Below are positions 43,770 to 53,226 of a DNA stretch of 58,403 nt, in pieces. The first letter of the stretch is position 1. Every line of letters begins with the position of its first letter. The stretch comes from Acidovorax sp. (GTDB taxonomy: Bacteria > Pseudomonadota > Gammaproteobacteria > Burkholderiales > Burkholderiaceae_C). A program made the position numbers and the translations under genes. The notes beneath the pieces were generated by a model, which saw only the letters and a list, made by a program, of their open reading frames with translations, ran no database searches and had not been told where the DNA came from. Where the stretch lies: NCBI RefSeq assembly GCF_027492855.1, contig NZ_JAPUDY010000074.1, forward strand, positions 1 to 58,403. Direction: 5' to 3'.

Positions 43770-46202
43770 ATGTCCGGACATACCCCCCTGCCAGCCACCC
43801 CCATCGACCTGCCACTGCTGCCATTGCGCGATGTGGTGGTGTTCCCCCACATGGTGATCCCGCTCTTCGTGGGCCGCCCCAAGAGCATCAAGGCGCTTGA
43901 GATGGCCATGGAGGCCGACCGCCGCATCATGCTGGTCGCCCAGAAGGCGGCCGCCAAGGATGAGCCCTCGGTGTCGGACATGTTCGACGTCGGCTGCGTC
44001 TCCACCATCCTGCAGATGCTCAAGCTGCCCGATGGCACCGTGAAGGTGCTGGTCGAAGGCCAGCAGCGCGCGCTGGTGTCCTCCATCGAGGACACCGAGA
44101 CACATTTCATGGCCACCGTCACGCCGGTAGAGGCCACGCCCGAGGCCAACAAGCCCAGCGAGATCGAGGCCCTGCGCCGCGCGGTGATGCAGCAGTTTGA
44201 CCAGTACGTCAAGCTCAACAAGAAGATTCCGCCCGAGATACTCACCTCGATCTCCAGCATTGACGATCCCGGCCGCCTGGCAGACACCATTGCTGCCCAC
44301 CTGCCGCTCAAGCTCGAAAACAAGCAGGTCGTGCTGGACTTGTCGGATGTGAAGGCGCGCCTCGAAAACCTGTTCGAGCAGCTCGACCGCGAGGTGGACA
44401 TTCTCAACGTGGACAAGAAGATCCGTGGCCGCGTAAAGCGCCAGATGGAGAAGAACCAGCGCGACTTCTATCTGAACGAGCAGGTCAAGGCCATCCAGAA
44501 GGAACTGGGCGAGGGCGATGAAGGCGCCGACATCGACGAGATCGAGAAAAAGATCAAGCTCGCCAAGATGTCGGCTGAAGCGCGCAAGAAGGCCGAGGCC
44601 GAACTCAAGAAGCTCAAGCTCATGTCGCCCATGTCGGCCGAGGCCACGGTGGTGCGCAATTACATCGACGTGCTCACGGCGCTGCCGTGGAGCAAGAAGA
44701 CCAAGATCAAGCACGACCTGCTCAATGCCGAGGGCGTGCTCAACGAAGACCATTTTGGCCTCGACAAGGTCAAGGACCGCATCCTCGAATACCTCGCGGT
44801 TCAGCAGCGCGTGGACAAGGTGAAGGCCCCCATCCTGTGCCTGGTGGGGCCTCCGGGCGTGGGCAAGACCTCGCTGGGGCAGTCCATCGCCAAGGCCACG
44901 GGCCGCAAGTACGTGCGCATGGCCTTGGGTGGCATGCGCGACGAGGCTGAGATCCGCGGGCACCGCCGCACCTACATTGGCGCACTGCCGGGCAAGGTGC
45001 TGCAGAGCCTCTCGAAGGTGGGAACGCGCAATCCGCTGTTTCTGCTGGATGAGATCGACAAGCTGGGCACCGACTTCCGGGGCGACCCTTCGAGCGCGCT
45101 GCTGGAGGTGCTGGACCCCGAGCAAAACCATACCTTCGGCGACCACTACGTCGAAGTTGACTTCGATCTGAGCGACGTGATGTTCGTCGCTACCTCGAAC
45201 TCGATGAACATCCCGCCAGCCTTGCTCGACCGCATGGAAGTGATCCGCCTGTCGGGTTACACCGAGGACGAGAAGACCAGCATCGCCATGAAGTACCTGC
45301 TGCCCAAGCAGCTCAAGAACAATGGCGTGAAGGACGAAGAGCTGGAGATCACCGAGCCCGCCGTGCGCGACATGGTGCGCTACTACACGCGTGAAGCCGG
45401 TGTGCGCTCGCTGGAGCGTGAGCTGTCCAAGATCTGCCGCAAGGTAGTCAAGGGCCTGCAGCTCAAGAAGCTGGAACCCCAGGTGGTGGTAACGGCCGAC
45501 AACCTGCCCGACTTTCTGGGTGTGCGCAAGTACACCTACGGCCGCGCTGAGCTGCAGAACCAGGTGGGGCAGGTGGTGGGCCTGGCCTGGACCGAAGTGG
45601 GCGGCGATCTGCTGACCATTGAGGCGGCCATCATGCCCGGCAAGGGCGTGATCACGCGCACCGGTTCTCTGGGCGATGTGATGAAGGAATCCGTCGAGGC
45701 AGCGCGCACCGTGGTGCGCAGCCGCTCGCGCATCCTGGGCATCAAGGACGAAGCGTTCGAAAAGCGCGACATCCACATCCACGTGCCCGATGGCGCCACG
45801 CCCAAGGACGGCCCGAGTGCGGGTGCCGCGATGACCACGGCGTTTGTCTCGGCCCTCACCGGCATTCCCGTGCGCGGCGATGTGGCCATGACGGGTGAGA
45901 TCACGCTGCGTGGCGAGGTCACGGCCATTGGCGGGCTCAAGGAAAAGCTGTTGGCGGCCTTGCGTGGTGGTATCAAGACCGTGCTGATCCCTGAAGAGAA
46001 CGTGAAGGACCTGGCTGATATTCCAGACAACGTGAAGAGCGGGTTGGAAATCGTGCCCGTGCGCTGGATCGACAAGGTGTTGGAGGTAGCGCTGGAGAGC
46101 AAGCCTGTGCCGCTGACAGACGAAGAAGTGGCCGTGGCAACGGCGGCTTCCGCAGAGAAGGCGGCCGTGTCATCGGCTGCTGCCGATGGTTTGAAACATT
46201 GA
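43770..46202 (+). CDS. lon: ATP-dependent protease La
   Basis: The 810-residue protein has the Lon N-terminal substrate domain, Walker A GPPGVGKTS near residue 361, FLLDEIDKLG (Walker B) and the peptidase dyad Ser683 (KDGPSAGAA) and Lys726 (GGLKEK), spaced 43 residues apart as in E. coli Lon. An Ala/Val-rich tail of about 25 residues ends the protein. It degrades misfolded and regulatory proteins. It closes the tig-clpP-clpX-lon run. Confidence 0.97.
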   Translation: MSGHTPLPATPIDLPLLPLRDVVVFPHMVIPLFVGRPKSIKALEMAMEADRRIMLVAQKAAAKDEPSVSDMFDVGCVSTILQMLKLPDGTVKVLVEGQQRALVSSIEDTETHFMATVTPVEATPEANKPSEIEALRRAVMQQFDQYVKLNKKIPPEILTSISSIDDPGRLADTIAAHLPLKLENKQVVLDLSDVKARLENLFEQLDREVDILNVDKKIRGRVKRQMEKNQRDFYLNEQVKAIQKELGEGDEGADIDEIEKKIKLAKMSAEARKKAEAELKKLKLMSPMSAEATVVRNYIDVLTALPWSKKTKIKHDLLNAEGVLNEDHFGLDKVKDRILEYLAVQQRVDKVKAPILCLVGPPGVGKTSLGQSIAKATGRKYVRMALGGMRDEAEIRGHRRTYIGALPGKVLQSLSKVGTRNPLFLLDEIDKLGTDFRGDPSSALLEVLDPEQNHTFGDHYVEVDFDLSDVMFVATSNSMNIPPALLDRMEVIRLSGYTEDEKTSIAMKYLLPKQLKNNGVKDEELEITEPAVRDMVRYYTREAGVRSLERELSKICRKVVKGLQLKKLEPQVVVTADNLPDFLGVRKYTYGRAELQNQVGQVVGLAWTEVGGDLLTIEAAIMPGKGVITRTGSLGDVMKESVEAARTVVRSRSRILGIKDEAFEKRDIHIHVPDGATPKDGPSAGAAMTTAFVSALTGIPVRGDVAMTGEITLRGEVTAIGGLKEKLLAALRGGIKTVLIPEENVKDLADIPDNVKSGLEIVPVRWIDKVLEVALESKPVPLTDEEVAVATAASAEKAAVSSAAADGLKH

Positions 46203-46289
46203 CGCAAAAATTTCCGGAGAGCCCGAAAAAATGCGCTACAATTCATTCCATCGCAGCAAACGTTGTACAATGTGAGGCTTCGGTAAAAT

Positions 46290-46365
46290 GCGGGAATAGC
46301 TCAGTTGGTAGAGCGCAACCTTGCCAAGGTTGAGGTCGAGAGTTCGAGACTCTTTTCCCGCTCCA
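46290..46365 (+). tRNA. tRNA-Gly (anticodon GCC), copy 1
   Basis: Acceptor GCGGGAA pairs with TTCCCGC, the anticodon stem-loop AACCTTGCCAAGGTT gives GCC, and CCA is encoded. It is identical to the copy at 46611. Confidence 0.97.
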
Positions 46366-46373
46366 ATTTCCAC

Positions 46374-46402
46374 AAAAAGGGAAGCGAATGCTTCCCTTTT
46401 TT
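46374..46402 (+). terminator. Rho-independent terminator after tRNA-Gly 1
   Basis: Stem GGGAAGC with GCTTCCC, loop GAAT, followed by six T residues. Confidence 0.8.
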
Positions 46403-46423
46403 GTCAGAGGAATGTGAATTCCT

Positions 46424-46497
46424 GGCGCGGTAGCAAAGCGGTTATGCCCCGGATTGCAAATCCGGTTAGTCCGGTTCGACTCCGGACCGCGCCTCCA
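46424..46497 (+). tRNA. tRNA-Cys (anticodon GCA)
   Basis: Acceptor GGCGCGG pairs with CCGCGCC, the anticodon loop TTGCAAA gives GCA, T-arm CCGGTTCGACTCCGG, and CCA is encoded. Confidence 0.97.
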
Positions 46498-46610
46498 GAT
46501 TGGTGATTGGTGAATTTTTTGGCTTGCAATCGAATAGGGCCAAAAATAGCGATATAATTTGAGGCTTGCTGATTCGCTCTGATGGAAACATCGGGTGGGG
46601 CAGGCAAAAT

Positions 46611-46686
46611 GCGGGAATAGCTCAGTTGGTAGAGCGCAACCTTGCCAAGGTTGAGGTCGAGAGTTCGAGACTCTTTTCCCGCTCCA
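46611..46686 (+). tRNA. tRNA-Gly (anticodon GCC), copy 2
   Basis: The sequence is identical over its whole length to the copy at 46290, including the encoded CCA. Confidence 0.97.
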
Positions 46687-46693
46687 TATTCGT

Positions 46694-46719
46694 AAGGGAA
46701 GCTTCGGCTTCCCTTTTTT
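46694..46719 (+). terminator. Rho-independent terminator with UUCG loop after tRNA-Gly 2
   Basis: Stem GGGAAGC with GCTTCCC closes the very stable TTCG tetraloop and is followed by six T residues. Confidence 0.85.
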
Positions 46720-46845
46720 CTTGGTGGCGCAGGGAGCGTAGGTTTTTTTCTACCTGCGGCCTGTGTGGCCAGAGACACGACAGGGCATTGCGCGCATGCG
46801 CTGCCCGGGTTACGCTGCAATGCAGGTGTGCGCTCAGCAGCCGGC

Positions 46846-46938
46846 GCCCCGATGGTGAAATTGGTAGACACTGCGGACTTAAAATCCGCCGCTTTCCTGA
46901 AAAGGGGCGTGCCGGTTCGACCCCGGCTCGGGGCACCA
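46846..46938 (+). tRNA. tRNA-Leu (anticodon UAA)
   Basis: Acceptor GCCCCGA pairs with TCGGGGC, the anticodon loop CTTAAAA gives UAA, a long variable arm is present, T-arm CCGGTTCGACCCCGG, and CCA is encoded. Confidence 0.97.
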
Positions 46939-46951
46939 CTACGATTCAATC

Positions 46952-47587
46952 ATGTCAAGTTACAACGCTCCCTTCGAAATCCATGTCCACGGACAGGTTC
47001 CCTTGCGCGCTGATGCGAGTTTTGACCAGCTCCAGGAGGCGCTCAAACCCTTGTGGAAGTACGCCGGTGCCCGATCGCTGGCCGATGGGGCTGCCAGTGC
47101 CTACGAGGAAGAGCCGGGCATCAAGTTCGATGCACAGGAGCATCTGCTGCAGATGTGCTGGACGGTGCGGGGGGACGAGGACTTTCGCCAGTCGCTCGAC
47201 GAGATGTGCATGAGCCTCAATGAGCTGGCCGAGCAGGGCGCGGCCATCGAGGTCACGTTCTACGACGCCGACTTTGACGAGGAAGAGGAAGAAGAGGGCT
47301 CGGAGTCGCGCGACGACTTCGTCATGCTGTTCGTCGGCCCCACGCCTGCCGCCATCATGCAAGTGCAGCGCGATTTGCTGGTGCAGGACGTGGTGAACAT
47401 GATGGAGCGCCATTTTGACGGCGCTGAATTGGGCGGTGTGGTCGCCGAGATCGACAAGCTTTTCAGCCAGCGTTTTGATGCTTTGGTGAACTCGCTGGAG
47501 ATCGGCAAGCCTCCGCGCGGCCCCGGTGGCTCTGGCGGCGGCCATGGTGGCGGCGGCGGCGGTCGGCGCCCGCGCCATCTGCACTGA
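46952..47587 (+). CDS. Conserved hypothetical protein with acidic stretch and Gly-rich tail
   Basis: The 211-residue protein has a compact alpha/beta N-terminal part (SSYNAPFEIHVHGQVPL), a run of glutamates near residue 110 (FDEEEEEEG), a second folded part (FVMLFVGPTPAAIMQVQRDLLVQDVVNMMERHF) and a glycine/histidine/arginine-rich tail. I believe it matches a small family of unknown function known mainly in Comamonadaceae (DUF6806), recalled without verification. No motif suggests an activity. It starts 13 bp after tRNA-Leu, so it may share its transcript, and it precedes the YgjP-like gene by 61 bp. Confidence 0.75.
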   Translation: MSSYNAPFEIHVHGQVPLRADASFDQLQEALKPLWKYAGARSLADGAASAYEEEPGIKFDAQEHLLQMCWTVRGDEDFRQSLDEMCMSLNELAEQGAAIEVTFYDADFDEEEEEEGSESRDDFVMLFVGPTPAAIMQVQRDLLVQDVVNMMERHFDGAELGGVVAEIDKLFSQRFDALVNSLEIGKPPRGPGGSGGGHGGGGGGRRPRHLH

Positions 47588-47648
47588 AATTAATCGCCGA
47601 GGCTCTGCAGGGCCTGGCCATGGCCCCGTGGCTCGTCTGTAGCCTTTC

Positions 47649-48209
47649 ATGACCTCCGATCTTCCCTACCTGCGTTCCTACCCTGCGTCCTTGCAGGACC
47701 AGGCGCGCGATCTGCTGGCGCAAGGGCGCCTGGGTGCCATGCTGCTGCGCAAGTACCCGCGCGCCCATGCCGTGCGCAGCGACAAGGCGCTGTATGACTA
47801 CGCGCAGGAACTCAAAGCACGCTACCTGCGCAATGCAGGCACGGTCAACAAGGTGCTGTTCGACAACAAGATCCATGTGGTTCGGCATGCGCTGGGCCTG
47901 CACACGGCGGTGTCGCGTGTGCAGGGCAATCGGCTGGCTGCCAAACACGAGATCCGTATTGCGGCCATGTTCAAGCAGGCGCCGGATGAGTTCTTGCGCA
48001 TGATCGTGGTCCATGAGCTGGCCCATCTGCGCGAAAAAGACCACGACAAGGCCTTCTACCAGTTGTGCACGCACATGGAGCCGCAGTACCACCAGTACGA
48101 GTTCGATCTGCGGCTGTACCTCACGCATGTAGAGCATGCGGGGCAGCGGCTGTGGGGCGCCGACCCTTCGGACACGGCTTCGGAAATGCCTAGCCGCCAG
48201 CGCTTCTGA
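47649..48209 (+). CDS. YgjP-like (DUF45) zinc metallopeptidase domain protein
   Basis: The 186-residue protein has the gluzincin motif VVHELAHLREKDH (HExxH near residue 122) and a third potential zinc ligand further on, as in YgjP/WLM proteins, whose biological role is not settled. It is probably cytoplasmic. The stop codon abuts a copy of the palindromic repeat. Confidence 0.85.
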   Translation: MTSDLPYLRSYPASLQDQARDLLAQGRLGAMLLRKYPRAHAVRSDKALYDYAQELKARYLRNAGTVNKVLFDNKIHVVRHALGLHTAVSRVQGNRLAAKHEIRIAAMFKQAPDEFLRMIVVHELAHLREKDHDKAFYQLCTHMEPQYHQYEFDLRLYLTHVEHAGQRLWGADPSDTASEMPSRQRF

Positions 48210-48284
48210 TTGCTATCTATTTGATAGCTTTTTGCGCTTATTCATCAAGCGCTAGGGCACTATTTGGCTATCAATTTGCAGCCA
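48209..48284. repeat. Palindromic repeat copy between two convergent genes
   Basis: The parts are TGATAGCTTTT, then the core GCGCTTATTCATCAAGCGC, then TATTTGGCTATCAATTTG. It fills the 88-bp space between the YgjP-like gene and murI. Confidence 0.8.
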
Positions 48285-48297
48285 GTCCTCGGCTTGA

Positions 48298-49170
48298 TCA
48301 AGGCACGGACACCGTTTCGCAGGAGTCAGCGGGTAGATGAAGCCAGCGCTGTGCCGCAGCCTCCAGCATGCCCACTGGGCCGGTGGTCAGCAGGCGGACG
48401 GCGTTGGGCTGTGGTTTGGTGATGGTAGCCGCTGGGTGGAGTAAACCAGCGGCCTCCAGCAGCCGCCGGGTCTGGCGGGCCACGGGTTCACCGGTCTCGA
48501 TGAACTGCACGTCCGGCCCCACCAGTGCGCGCAGTTCGTCGGCCACGAAGATGTAGTGGGTGCAGCCCAGCACCAGCGTATCGATCTGGCCCGCAGCCGT
48601 GCCGAAAGCGCCGCCCATGGCATGGATGTAGCGCTCGCACAAAGCGCCGGTTTCTGTAGCGTTTGCAGCGCTGCCGGGTGAGGGCAGGGGCTGTGCCACG
48701 CTGCGCTCAATGGCATGGGCCAGGCCGTCGCAGGGCTGCACCACAAAATGGGCCTGGCCGGCCAGCGAGGCCATCAGTTTGCCGAACTTGGCACTGGTGA
48801 GTGTGCCCCGGGTGCCGATCACCCCCACATGGCCGGTTTTCGTCACCGCGAGGGCAGGCTTGATGGCGGGCTCCAGGCCCACCAGAGGCAGGTGGGGGTG
48901 GCTGCTGCGCACCTCGTGGATAGCCGCTGCCGTGGCGGTGTTGCAGGCCACCACCAGGGCTTTGATGTCGTGCTGCGCGATCAGGTACTGCGTGATGGCG
49001 TGCGTGCGCGCACCCACATAGGCATCGCCGCGCTCGCCGTAGGGGGCGTTGGCGCTGTCGGCAAGGTACACGAAGCGCTCATCGGGCATCGCGGCCAGCA
49101 GCGCACGCAGCACGCTCAGCCCGCCGACGCCACTGTCAAATACACCGATGGGGGAGGAGGCTTGCGGCAT
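48298..49170 (-). CDS. murI: Glutamate racemase
   Basis: The 290-residue enzyme supplies D-glutamate for peptidoglycan. It has GVFDSGVGGLSV (Asp12-Ser13 region), the catalytic cysteines Cys76 in VACNTAT and Cys203 in LGCTHY, and YLADSANAPYGER. The ATG at 49170 gives a normal length; a TTG at 49191 would add seven residues. It is downstream of the class I fumarase gene but separated from it by a terminator. Confidence 0.95.
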   Translation of the reverse strand: MPQASSPIGVFDSGVGGLSVLRALLAAMPDERFVYLADSANAPYGERGDAYVGARTHAITQYLIAQHDIKALVVACNTATAAAIHEVRSSHPHLPLVGLEPAIKPALAVTKTGHVGVIGTRGTLTSAKFGKLMASLAGQAHFVVQPCDGLAHAIERSVAQPLPSPGSAANATETGALCERYIHAMGGAFGTAAGQIDTLVLGCTHYIFVADELRALVGPDVQFIETGEPVARQTRRLLEAAGLLHPAATITKPQPNAVRLLTTGPVGMLEAAAQRWLHLPADSCETVSVP

Positions 49171-49261
49171 CAAGGAACCAAGCTTTGGCAATGGAATGGG
49201 ACAAGCGGTGGATTGTAGGAAAGACAGGGCCTGCCTGCTGGTGGGCCGACGGGCCGCAATG

Positions 49262-49284
49262 AAAAAACCGCCCGAAGGCGGTTT
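49262..49284 (-). terminator. Rho-independent terminator after the class I fumarase gene
   Basis: On the minus strand AAACCGCC, loop TTCG, GGCGGTTT are followed by TTTC; the stem is 8 bp with a stable UUCG-type loop. Confidence 0.85.
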
Positions 49285-49308
49285 GGGCTTCAGAAAGGTG
49301 CGCGGGGC

Positions 49309-50874
49309 TCAGGCCGTGGCGACCCCGATGCCCTTGAACTCGCCCGAAGCAATGCGCTTTTGCCACTCGGCCGGGCCGGTGATGTGGGCGCTGGTGCCGC
49401 CGGCATCCACCGCCACGGTCACGGGCATGTCGACCATGTCGAATTCGTAGATGGCTTCCATGCCCAGGTCTTCAAAGCCCACGACCTTGGCGGTCTTGAT
49501 GGCCTTGGAGACCAGGTAGGCGGCGCCGCCCACGGCCATGAGGTAGGCGCTTTTGTGCTTCTTGATGGCTTCGATGGCGACCGGGCCACGCTCGGCCTTG
49601 CCCACCATGGCGATCAGGCCGGTCTGGGCCAGCATCATCTCGGTGAAGCCGTCCATGCGGGTGGCGGTGGTGGGGCCTGCCGGGCCCACGGCCTCGCCCT
49701 TCACAGGGTCCACGGGGCCCACGTAGTAGATGACGCGGTTGGTGAAGTCCACGGGCAGCTTCTCGCCCTTGGCCAGCATGTCCTGGATGCGCTTGTGCGC
49801 GGCATCGCGGCCGGTCAGCATCTTGCCGCTCAGCAGCAGCGTGTCGCCGGGTTTCCAGCTGGCCACTTCTTCCTTGGTCAGGGTGTCGAGGTTGACCTTC
49901 TTGCTCTTGTTGTAGTCGGGCGCCCAGTCCACGTTGGGCCACAGGTCCAGGCTCGGGGGCGTGAGGTACACGGGGCCCGAGCCATCCATCACGAAGTGCG
50001 CATGGCGCGTGGCCGCGCAGTTGGGGATCATCGCGATGGGCTTGCTGGCCGCGTGCGTGGGGTACATCTTGATCTTGACGTCCAGCACGGTGGTCAGGCC
50101 GCCCAGGCCTTGGGCGCCAATGCCCAGGGCGTTGACCTTGTTAAACAGCTCCAGGCGCAGCTCCTCGACCTTGTCGAGCGCGGGGCCGCCGGTCTTGGCG
50201 GCTTCGGCCTTGGCCTGCAGCTCGTACATGTCCAGGTCGTCCATCAGGCTTTCCTTGGCCATCAGCACCGCCTTCTCGGCCGTGCCGCCAATGCCAATGC
50301 CCAGCATGCCGGGTGGGCACCAGCCCGCGCCCATGGTGGGCACGGTTTTAAGCACCCAATCGACCACGTTGTCGCCGGGGTTGAGCATGTACATCTTGGA
50401 CTTGTTCTCCGAGCCGCCGCCCTTGGCCGCCACGGTGATGTCCACTGTGTTGCCGGGCACGATCTCGGTGAAGATCACGGCGGGGGTGTTGTCCTTGGTG
50501 TTCTTGCGGGCGAACTGCGGGTCGGCCACCACGCTGGCGCGCAGGGTGTTGTCGGGGTGGTTATAGCCCCGGCGCACGCCTTCGTTGATGGCGTCGTCCA
50601 AGCTGCCGCTGAAGCCTTCCCAGCGCACGTCCATGCCCACTTTCAGGAACACGTTGACGATGCCGGTGTCCTGGCAGATGGGGCGCTGGCCGGTGGCGCT
50701 CATCTTGCTGTTGGTCAAGATCTGCGCAATCGCGTCCTTGGCGGCCGGGCTTTGCTCGCGCTCATAGGCGCGGGCCAGATGGGCGATGTAGTCGGTGGGG
50801 TGGTAGTAGCTGATGTATTGCAGGGCCGCCGCAATGGACTCGACGAGGTCGTCGTATCGGATGTTCGTGGTCAT
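49309..50874 (-). CDS. Fumarate hydratase, class I (iron-sulfur)
   Basis: The 521-residue enzyme interconverts fumarate and malate using a [4Fe-4S] cluster. The three cysteine ligands are visible in GQRPICQDTGI, GAGWCPPGMLGIGIGGT and IPNCAATRHAHF. The C-terminal part carries GPTTATRMDGF and GGTSAHITGP. The ATG at 50874 gives the typical start MTTNIRYDDLVESIA. A second, unrelated fumarase is encoded 2.8 kb away. Confidence 0.95.
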   Translation of the reverse strand: MTTNIRYDDLVESIAAALQYISYYHPTDYIAHLARAYEREQSPAAKDAIAQILTNSKMSATGQRPICQDTGIVNVFLKVGMDVRWEGFSGSLDDAINEGVRRGYNHPDNTLRASVVADPQFARKNTKDNTPAVIFTEIVPGNTVDITVAAKGGGSENKSKMYMLNPGDNVVDWVLKTVPTMGAGWCPPGMLGIGIGGTAEKAVLMAKESLMDDLDMYELQAKAEAAKTGGPALDKVEELRLELFNKVNALGIGAQGLGGLTTVLDVKIKMYPTHAASKPIAMIPNCAATRHAHFVMDGSGPVYLTPPSLDLWPNVDWAPDYNKSKKVNLDTLTKEEVASWKPGDTLLLSGKMLTGRDAAHKRIQDMLAKGEKLPVDFTNRVIYYVGPVDPVKGEAVGPAGPTTATRMDGFTEMMLAQTGLIAMVGKAERGPVAIEAIKKHKSAYLMAVGGAAYLVSKAIKTAKVVGFEDLGMEAIYEFDMVDMPVTVAVDAGGTSAHITGPAEWQKRIASGEFKGIGVATA

Positions 50875-51039
50875 GGTGGGTTTTTTTGGGAGAAGAAGAA
50901 CAAACCCCCCAATTATCGCCGCCTGCCTTTCGCCATCCTGATGCGAGGGCATGCGCCTGATTTTGGGCATGAATCGCTCGCATTGGCTTCGCAGAGGCTT
51001 CCTGCTTTCGAGCAGCCCGGCCAGGCAGATGGCGCCCGC

Positions 51040-53226
51040 TTACGACTCGCTGAGGCTTCCAATGACTGAAGGCGCGAAGTCGGCTGTGCCCTCAGGTTTG
51101 TCGCCCCGAGACCAGGCCAGCAGCGTGTCTGGAGGCATGGGCCTGGCGTAGAAAAAGCCCTGCAGTTCGTCGCAGCGCATGCCCAGCAAAATGTCGCGCT
51201 GGCCGCTGGTTTCAACCCCTTCGGCAACTACGCGCAGGCCCAGTGCGTGGGCAAGCCGCACCACGGCATCGACCACGGCGCGTGCGTCTTCCTGGTGTTC
51301 CAGGTCACTCACAAAACTGCGGTCAATTTTGAGCTGCTTGGCGGGCAGTTGGCGCAAGTAGTTGAGGCTGGAGTAGCCCGTGCCAAAGTCGTCGATCGAC
51401 AAAAAGACGCCGATGCGGGCCAGCCCTTCGAACGCCCGCTGCGTGGCCTGGGTGTCCTCCATGGCGACGGATTCCGTGATTTCGCACAGCAGTTGCGATG
51501 CATCCACGCCGTGGAGCGCAAGCGCGGCCCCGATGCGCTCGGCGAGCCCGCTTTCGCGCAGCTGGTGCACAGACAGATTGATGGAGACACGCATGCGCAG
51601 GCCGCTGCGTGCCCAGTCCGCCATCTGGCGGCAGGCCTCGTCGATGACCCAGGCGCCCAATTGATTGATGATCCCAAAGCGCTCGGCCAGCGCGATGAAG
51701 ACCAGGGGGCTCACCATGCCACGTTCGGGGTGCTTCCAGCGCAACAGTGCTTCCACGCCGTTGATCCGCCCGCGCTTGCCGTCGATTTTGGGTTGGTAGT
51801 GCAAGGACAGCTGACCGCGCTTGAGTGCATGGCGCAGGTCGTTTTGAAGCTCCAACTGGTCGGATGCGTTCGAGCCCATGTGGGGCTCGAACATGGCGTA
51901 GCAGTTGCCCCCGGCGTGTTTGGCTGCGTACATGGCTGCGTCGGCATTGGCGACCAGTTTGTTGCGATCGCCGTGGTCCGGGTGAACCACCACGCCAATC
52001 GAGCATGAGATCTGTACCTGCTTGCCCGACACTTCAAACGGCTGGGAGAGGGCCGCGAGAACGCGGTTGGCTACGACAACGCAGTCGGCCGCATTGTTCA
52101 CGTCTTCCAGCAAAAGCAAAAACTCGTCGCCCCCTACGCGGGCCACGGTGTCGCTCTCTCTCGCCTCTAAGCGCAGGCGGTCGGCGCTACCGGCCAAGAT
52201 GGCATCTCCTGCGGCATGCCCAAAGGAATCGTTGATGGGCTTGAACCCGTCCAGGTCCACAAACAATACCGCCAGGCGTTCTTCCACGCGGTGGTGGTTG
52301 GCGCGCTCCAGGCGCAGCAGAGCGTGAATCAGTCGGTCTTCAAACAGCAGGCGGTTGGGCAGCCCTGTCAGCACATCGGAAAAAGCGCGTTGCTGCAGTT
52401 CGGCATTGGCGCTTTTCAGCTTGGCATTGCTCTCCTGGAGCGAATCGGTGAGCAGGCGCGCCGTGTTTTGCAGCCGGGCGTCCATGATGGATGTGAACAG
52501 AGTGCTGATGAGCAGCATGCCCGTGGCGATGATGATCACCGCCGTCAGGCCTGAGCCCCCCAGCGCGTGCGCGCTGAGGCAGACACTGCCTTTGGGGAAA
52601 TTGGCGGCAGCCATGCCGGTGTAATGCATGCCGCAGATTGCTACCGCCATGGCGACCGACGCCAGCCCTTGGTAGAGCGGCCGCTGCGCGTTGTCCACCT
52701 TGAGCAGCAAATGGAAAAGCGACAGGGCCGACGCCGACGCCAGCACGGCCACTACCGCCGACAGCGCCACCAGTTTCCAGTTCCACACAATGGGCAGTGA
52801 CATGTCCATGGCTTGCATGCCGGTGTAGTGCATGGCGCAGATGCCACCCCCCATGGCCACTGCGCCGACGGCAAGCTGCCACACGCGAAACTGCGGCAGG
52901 CTGGCAATGCCGAGCGCCACAGCGGATGCAACCACTGCCGCCACCCAGGACAGCAGGGTCAGCATGCCGGTGTAGCCCAGGGTGATGGGCAAGCGAAACG
53001 CCAACATGCCCAGAAAATGCATGGCCCAGATGCCCGTGCCCATCACCAGCGACCCCGCAGCCCACCAGTAGAGACCGATGCGGCGCTGTGCCGTGCGCAC
53101 GCGCCGTGCCAGGTCCAGCGTCACAAACGATGCCAACACCGCAATGGCGAACGAGGCCGCCACGACCAGCAGATCGTGGCTGGAAGCCATGAAGGTCACC
53201 GAGGGTGGCGGTATGTCGGGAAACAT
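51040..53226 (-). CDS. MHYT-GGDEF-EAL membrane protein (c-di-GMP turnover)
   Basis: The 728-residue protein starts with an MHYT sensor of about seven membrane helices bearing three motifs (MHFLGM, MHYTGM, MHYTGM), proposed to bind copper and sense oxygen, CO or NO. A GGDEF domain follows with the intact motif RVGGDEFLL, then an EAL domain with VEALLRW, ITESVAMED, DDFGTGYSS and KIDRSFV. Both catalytic motifs look intact, so it could make and degrade c-di-GMP. Start at 53226 or the ATG at 53190. Confidence 0.92.
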   Translation of the reverse strand: MFPDIPPPSVTFMASSHDLLVVAASFAIAVLASFVTLDLARRVRTAQRRIGLYWWAAGSLVMGTGIWAMHFLGMLAFRLPITLGYTGMLTLLSWVAAVVASAVALGIASLPQFRVWQLAVGAVAMGGGICAMHYTGMQAMDMSLPIVWNWKLVALSAVVAVLASASALSLFHLLLKVDNAQRPLYQGLASVAMAVAICGMHYTGMAAANFPKGSVCLSAHALGGSGLTAVIIIATGMLLISTLFTSIMDARLQNTARLLTDSLQESNAKLKSANAELQQRAFSDVLTGLPNRLLFEDRLIHALLRLERANHHRVEERLAVLFVDLDGFKPINDSFGHAAGDAILAGSADRLRLEARESDTVARVGGDEFLLLLEDVNNAADCVVVANRVLAALSQPFEVSGKQVQISCSIGVVVHPDHGDRNKLVANADAAMYAAKHAGGNCYAMFEPHMGSNASDQLELQNDLRHALKRGQLSLHYQPKIDGKRGRINGVEALLRWKHPERGMVSPLVFIALAERFGIINQLGAWVIDEACRQMADWARSGLRMRVSINLSVHQLRESGLAERIGAALALHGVDASQLLCEITESVAMEDTQATQRAFEGLARIGVFLSIDDFGTGYSSLNYLRQLPAKQLKIDRSFVSDLEHQEDARAVVDAVVRLAHALGLRVVAEGVETSGQRDILLGMRCDELQGFFYARPMPPDTLLAWSRGDKPEGTADFAPSVIGSLSES

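Noticed and set aside
42252-45782. 1176-codon open frame on the minus strand opposite clpX and lon
   Set aside because: It is a mirror of two unmistakable genes in high-GC DNA, with Val/His/Leu-rich composition typical of antisense frames and no family motif.
49360-51069. 569-codon plus-strand open frame opposite the class I fumarase
   Set aside because: Antisense shadow; the fumarase motifs are clear on the minus strand.
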